Virus record (IMG/VR): IMGVR_UViG_3300026078_000036
Coordinates: 1-49,658 of that record
Strand: one strand, 5' to 3'
Origin: a virus
Length of the DNA: 49,658 nucleotides
Below, piece by piece: positions 48,406-49,658 of the stretch (its first letter is position 1; each line of letters begins with the position of its first letter). The notes beneath the pieces were generated by a model that made no database searches, had not been told where the DNA came from, and was given only the letters and a program-made list of their open reading frames with translations. Made by a program: the position numbers and the translations under genes.

Positions 48406-48838
48406 CGTCTTCAGATGTTGGGATATAGGCAAACCTTACCTGTCTATAAACAATTTTATCATGATCGGTGCAGAAGTATTTAAAGCCCTCATCTTCCTGA
48501 ATGAATTCGTCCGGCATGACTTCTGCCGGAATAACAGAAAGCGCATTTTTTAGTCTATCGAATGCGTCTGCCGCCTCTCCGGCAGCAGGACCCATTCCGC
48601 GCAAAGATGTGCCTAAATGCTCCATACTCTCGCGCACCAGTTGCAGCCCCCGCGCGTTAACCATGTTTGCTTTTAGCCTTCCCAGCTCCGCTTTATATGC
48701 GGATCGTGCATCGGCCTTGCGCTTTTCTATCGCCTTATTATACGCGATGAAAAAGAAAATGCAGATGCCAAAAAAGAAGATGGTAATAATACCGCCCACA
48801 ATCTGCGGAGTGTCCAGTAAGTATTCAAAATTTTCCAT
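48395..48838 (-). CDS. Membrane-anchored helical protein, 147 residues
   Basis: One N-terminal membrane segment (IVGGIITIFFFGICIFFFIAY at about 13-33), a charged coiled coil to about residue 70 and a soluble part with helical ends. It is coupled to the exonuclease gene by overlap. Possibly places recombination or replication at the membrane; unrecognised family. Confidence 0.6.
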   Translation of the reverse strand: MENFEYLLDTPQIVGGIITIFFFGICIFFFIAYNKAIEKRKADARSAYKAELGRLKANMVNARGLQLVRESMEHLGTSLRGMGPAAGEAADAFDRLKNALSVIPAEVMPDEFIQEDEGFKYFCTDHDKIVYRQVRFAYIPTSEDDEH

Positions 48839-48888
48839 AATGAGTGGCCGGGATTGTCCGCCCGGCGCGGAGTTTATAAGTTGCTAAA

Positions 48889-49113
48889 TCAGTTACGAAC
48901 GTCTAAAACAAACATGCGAGGTATCCGGTTAGGATTCTTTATTGTATCGTTGAAAGAGGCGACATAAATATCGATCATTTCCGGGCCTTCTTTAACCGAA
49001 GCTATTATCGCCAATGCTTCGCTATCCTGATATACTTTTGTATTTCCTATAAGGGCGGCCTTATGCGCTAGGCAAATAATACTTTCGCGGTCATCGGCGG
49101 TTGCGTTTCTCAT
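48889..49113 (-). CDS. Hypothetical protein, 74 residues
   Basis: A small soluble protein (RESIICLAHKAALIGNTKVY; EGPEMIDIYVASF; NRIPRMFVLDVRN) with alpha/beta pattern. It is between the membrane genes at the end of the window. No motif or family is seen. Confidence 0.55.
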   Translation of the reverse strand: MRNATADDRESIICLAHKAALIGNTKVYQDSEALAIIASVKEGPEMIDIYVASFNDTIKNPNRIPRMFVLDVRN

Positions 49114-49116
49114 GGA

Positions 49117-49311
49117 TTATTGATTGTTTATTTTAGAAAATACTACGCAGGCCATCATGAATATACCAACGATAAAGAATAGAATACCAGCAGCGGGCGC
49201 ACTGATTAAGCCAACAAAAAAAGATGCCAGGGCTACCACAGGCAGGCCGATAAAGGCAAATATCAGAAACTTTGCCAGTAATGATAAATCGTAATTCGCA
49301 TTGTTTTTCAT
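49117..49311 (-). CDS. Small membrane protein, 64 residues
   Basis: Two hydrophobic segments (about 14-36, KFLIFAFIGLPVVALASFFV, and 41-58, GILFFIVGIFMMACVVF). The ATG at 49311 lies 23 bases after the -7 box at 49334-49341; a longer frame would cross the promoter. First gene of the leftward transcript including the exonuclease. Function unknown. Confidence 0.65.
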   Translation of the reverse strand: MKNNANYDLSLLAKFLIFAFIGLPVVALASFFVGLISAPAAGILFFIVGIFMMACVVFSKINNQ

Positions 49312-49333
49312 GTCTTTATTGCTTTTGTTGAAA

Positions 49334-49385
49334 CAAAGATACTTTGAGCTTTTGGATTTTCCAAATATATTTGCAAATATTTTGG
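49334..49385 (-). promoter_or_regulatory. Promoter with tandem operator (exonuclease transcript)
   Basis: Leftward: -33 CAAA at 49362-49365, 20-bp spacer, -7 CAAAGATA (minus strand TATCTTTG) at 49334-49341. Operator at 49362-49384: CAAATATATTTG and CAAATATTTTG (one base short). TTGAGCTTTT lies in the spacer at 49344-49353. It follows the ssb terminator. Confidence 0.82.
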
Positions 49386-49400
49386 AAATAAAAATAGAGA

Positions 49401-49426
49401 AGGCCGCTGGTAGATACCTGCGGCCT
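49401..49426 (-). terminator. Terminator after ssb
   Basis: Inverted repeat AGGCCGC (49401-49407) / GCGGCCT (49420-49426) with an inner GGTA/TACC, and a U-rich stretch on the leftward strand. It separates ssb from the next operator-promoter. Confidence 0.75.
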
Positions 49427-49462
49427 ATTCCCTCTAATGAAAACCCCAAAAACAAAATAAAA

Positions 49463-49658
49463 TTAGAACGGTAAGTCGTCGCCCCCGCCTTCAGGGCTTG
49501 CGGTCGGTGCCGGGGTGTCCGCCTGCTGTGGCTCACCTGAAGATTGAGCGCCGTCATTGTTGCCGGTGCTGCCCAGTTGCAATTCGCTAACGCGAAGCTC
49601 TAAGGCGGCATGTATGCTGCCGTCCGTATCACTTTGCCACGCACGGGCCGCAGGCTTC
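49463..49658 (-). CDS. ssb: Single-stranded DNA-binding protein, C-terminal part
   Basis: The last 64 residues of SSB, cut by the window's right edge. Seen: the end of the OB fold (KPAARAWQSDTDGSIHAALE, then LRVSELQL), a flexible polar linker (SSGEPQQADTPAPTASPEGG), and the DDLPF tip that recruits partner proteins. The stop is at 49463-49465. It would protect and organise single-stranded DNA during replication and RecT annealing. The N-terminal part lies beyond 49658. Confidence 0.9.
   Translation of the reverse strand, partial: KPAARAWQSDTDGSIHAALELRVSELQLGSTGNNDGAQSSGEPQQADTPAPTASPEGGGDDLPF

Noticed and set aside
1030-49384. Repeated CAAATATATTTG pairs as a CRISPR array
   Set aside because: Copies are kilobases apart, each at a promoter, with no regular spacers or cas genes.
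1-49658. Complete circular genome closing at the window ends
   Set aside because: Joining the ends would put the recT stop directly against the middle of ssb, leaving the SSB N-terminus missing, so sequence must be absent.

Overview
This window is a densely packed double-stranded DNA phage (or prophage) genome segment of the long-tailed siphovirus type, almost certainly from a host in the Bacteroidota. The host inference rests on promoters of the Bacteroidota form (TTTG at -33, about 20 bp, TAnnTTTG at -7) before seven or more transcription units, on few convincing Shine-Dalgarno sites, and on families common in Bacteroidota phages (DUF6371-like zinc-ribbon/TOPRIM protein, RyR domain, GH108 muramidase). 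There are no bacterial housekeeping genes, tRNAs, integrase, DNA polymerase or insertion sequences. Both ends are arbitrary cuts: the right edge lies inside ssb (C-terminal 64 codons present) and the left edge lies just past the stop of recT.

Layout. (1) 6-971, leftward: RecT annealing protein. (2) 1102-2718, rightward: three small genes ending at a strong terminator. (3) 2777-25836, leftward: the late virion module. In transcription order it holds a small acidic protein, large terminase, a 214-residue virion candidate, portal, scaffold, major capsid protein, neck/tail-completion proteins, membrane and lipoproteins that may be spanin-like, a tail-chaperone-like protein, endolysin, holin, tape measure (1312 residues), tail-tip/baseplate proteins, an Mtd-N-like protein and a beta-helix tailspike. 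(4) 25837-26289: noncoding leader and paired terminators. (5) 26290-29803, leftward: RyR-domain protein, HNH protein, an isolated primase zinc finger, a Spo11/TopoVI-A-like TOPRIM protein and an XRE-type repressor candidate. (6) 29932-32428, rightward: seven small genes of unknown function, two of them membrane proteins. (7) 32897-49658, leftward: small unknowns, small terminase, zinc-ribbon/TOPRIM primase-like protein, a strongly structured noncoding element, an HNH gene without a normal start, a three-glycosyltransferase cluster with DUF4031 and a lipoprotein, ASCH protein, RepA-like ATPase, SF2 helicase, VRR-NUC nuclease, RecE-like exonuclease and SSB.

How the genes work together. RecE-like exonuclease, RecT and SSB form a single-strand annealing recombination set. 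RepA-like ATPase, SF2 helicase, CHC2 zinc finger and zinc-ribbon/TOPRIM protein look like a primosome split over several genes. Small and large terminase, though 8.4 kb apart, package DNA into an HK97-type capsid. The GH108 muramidase and holin lyse the host.

The most striking features are regulatory. Nearly every transcription unit starts with the same element: two abutting copies of CAAATATATTTG overlapping or flanking the -33 box. In addition, an asymmetric motif with core TTGAGCTTT (often TTTGAGCTTTT) occurs by my eye count about 37 times on both strands across the window, where under one would be expected by chance. It lies in promoter spacers at a fixed position, just before start codons, and inside genes. 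This resembles the stoperator systems of some mycobacteriophages and may be a genome-wide silencing or DNA-marking system not described for this phage type.
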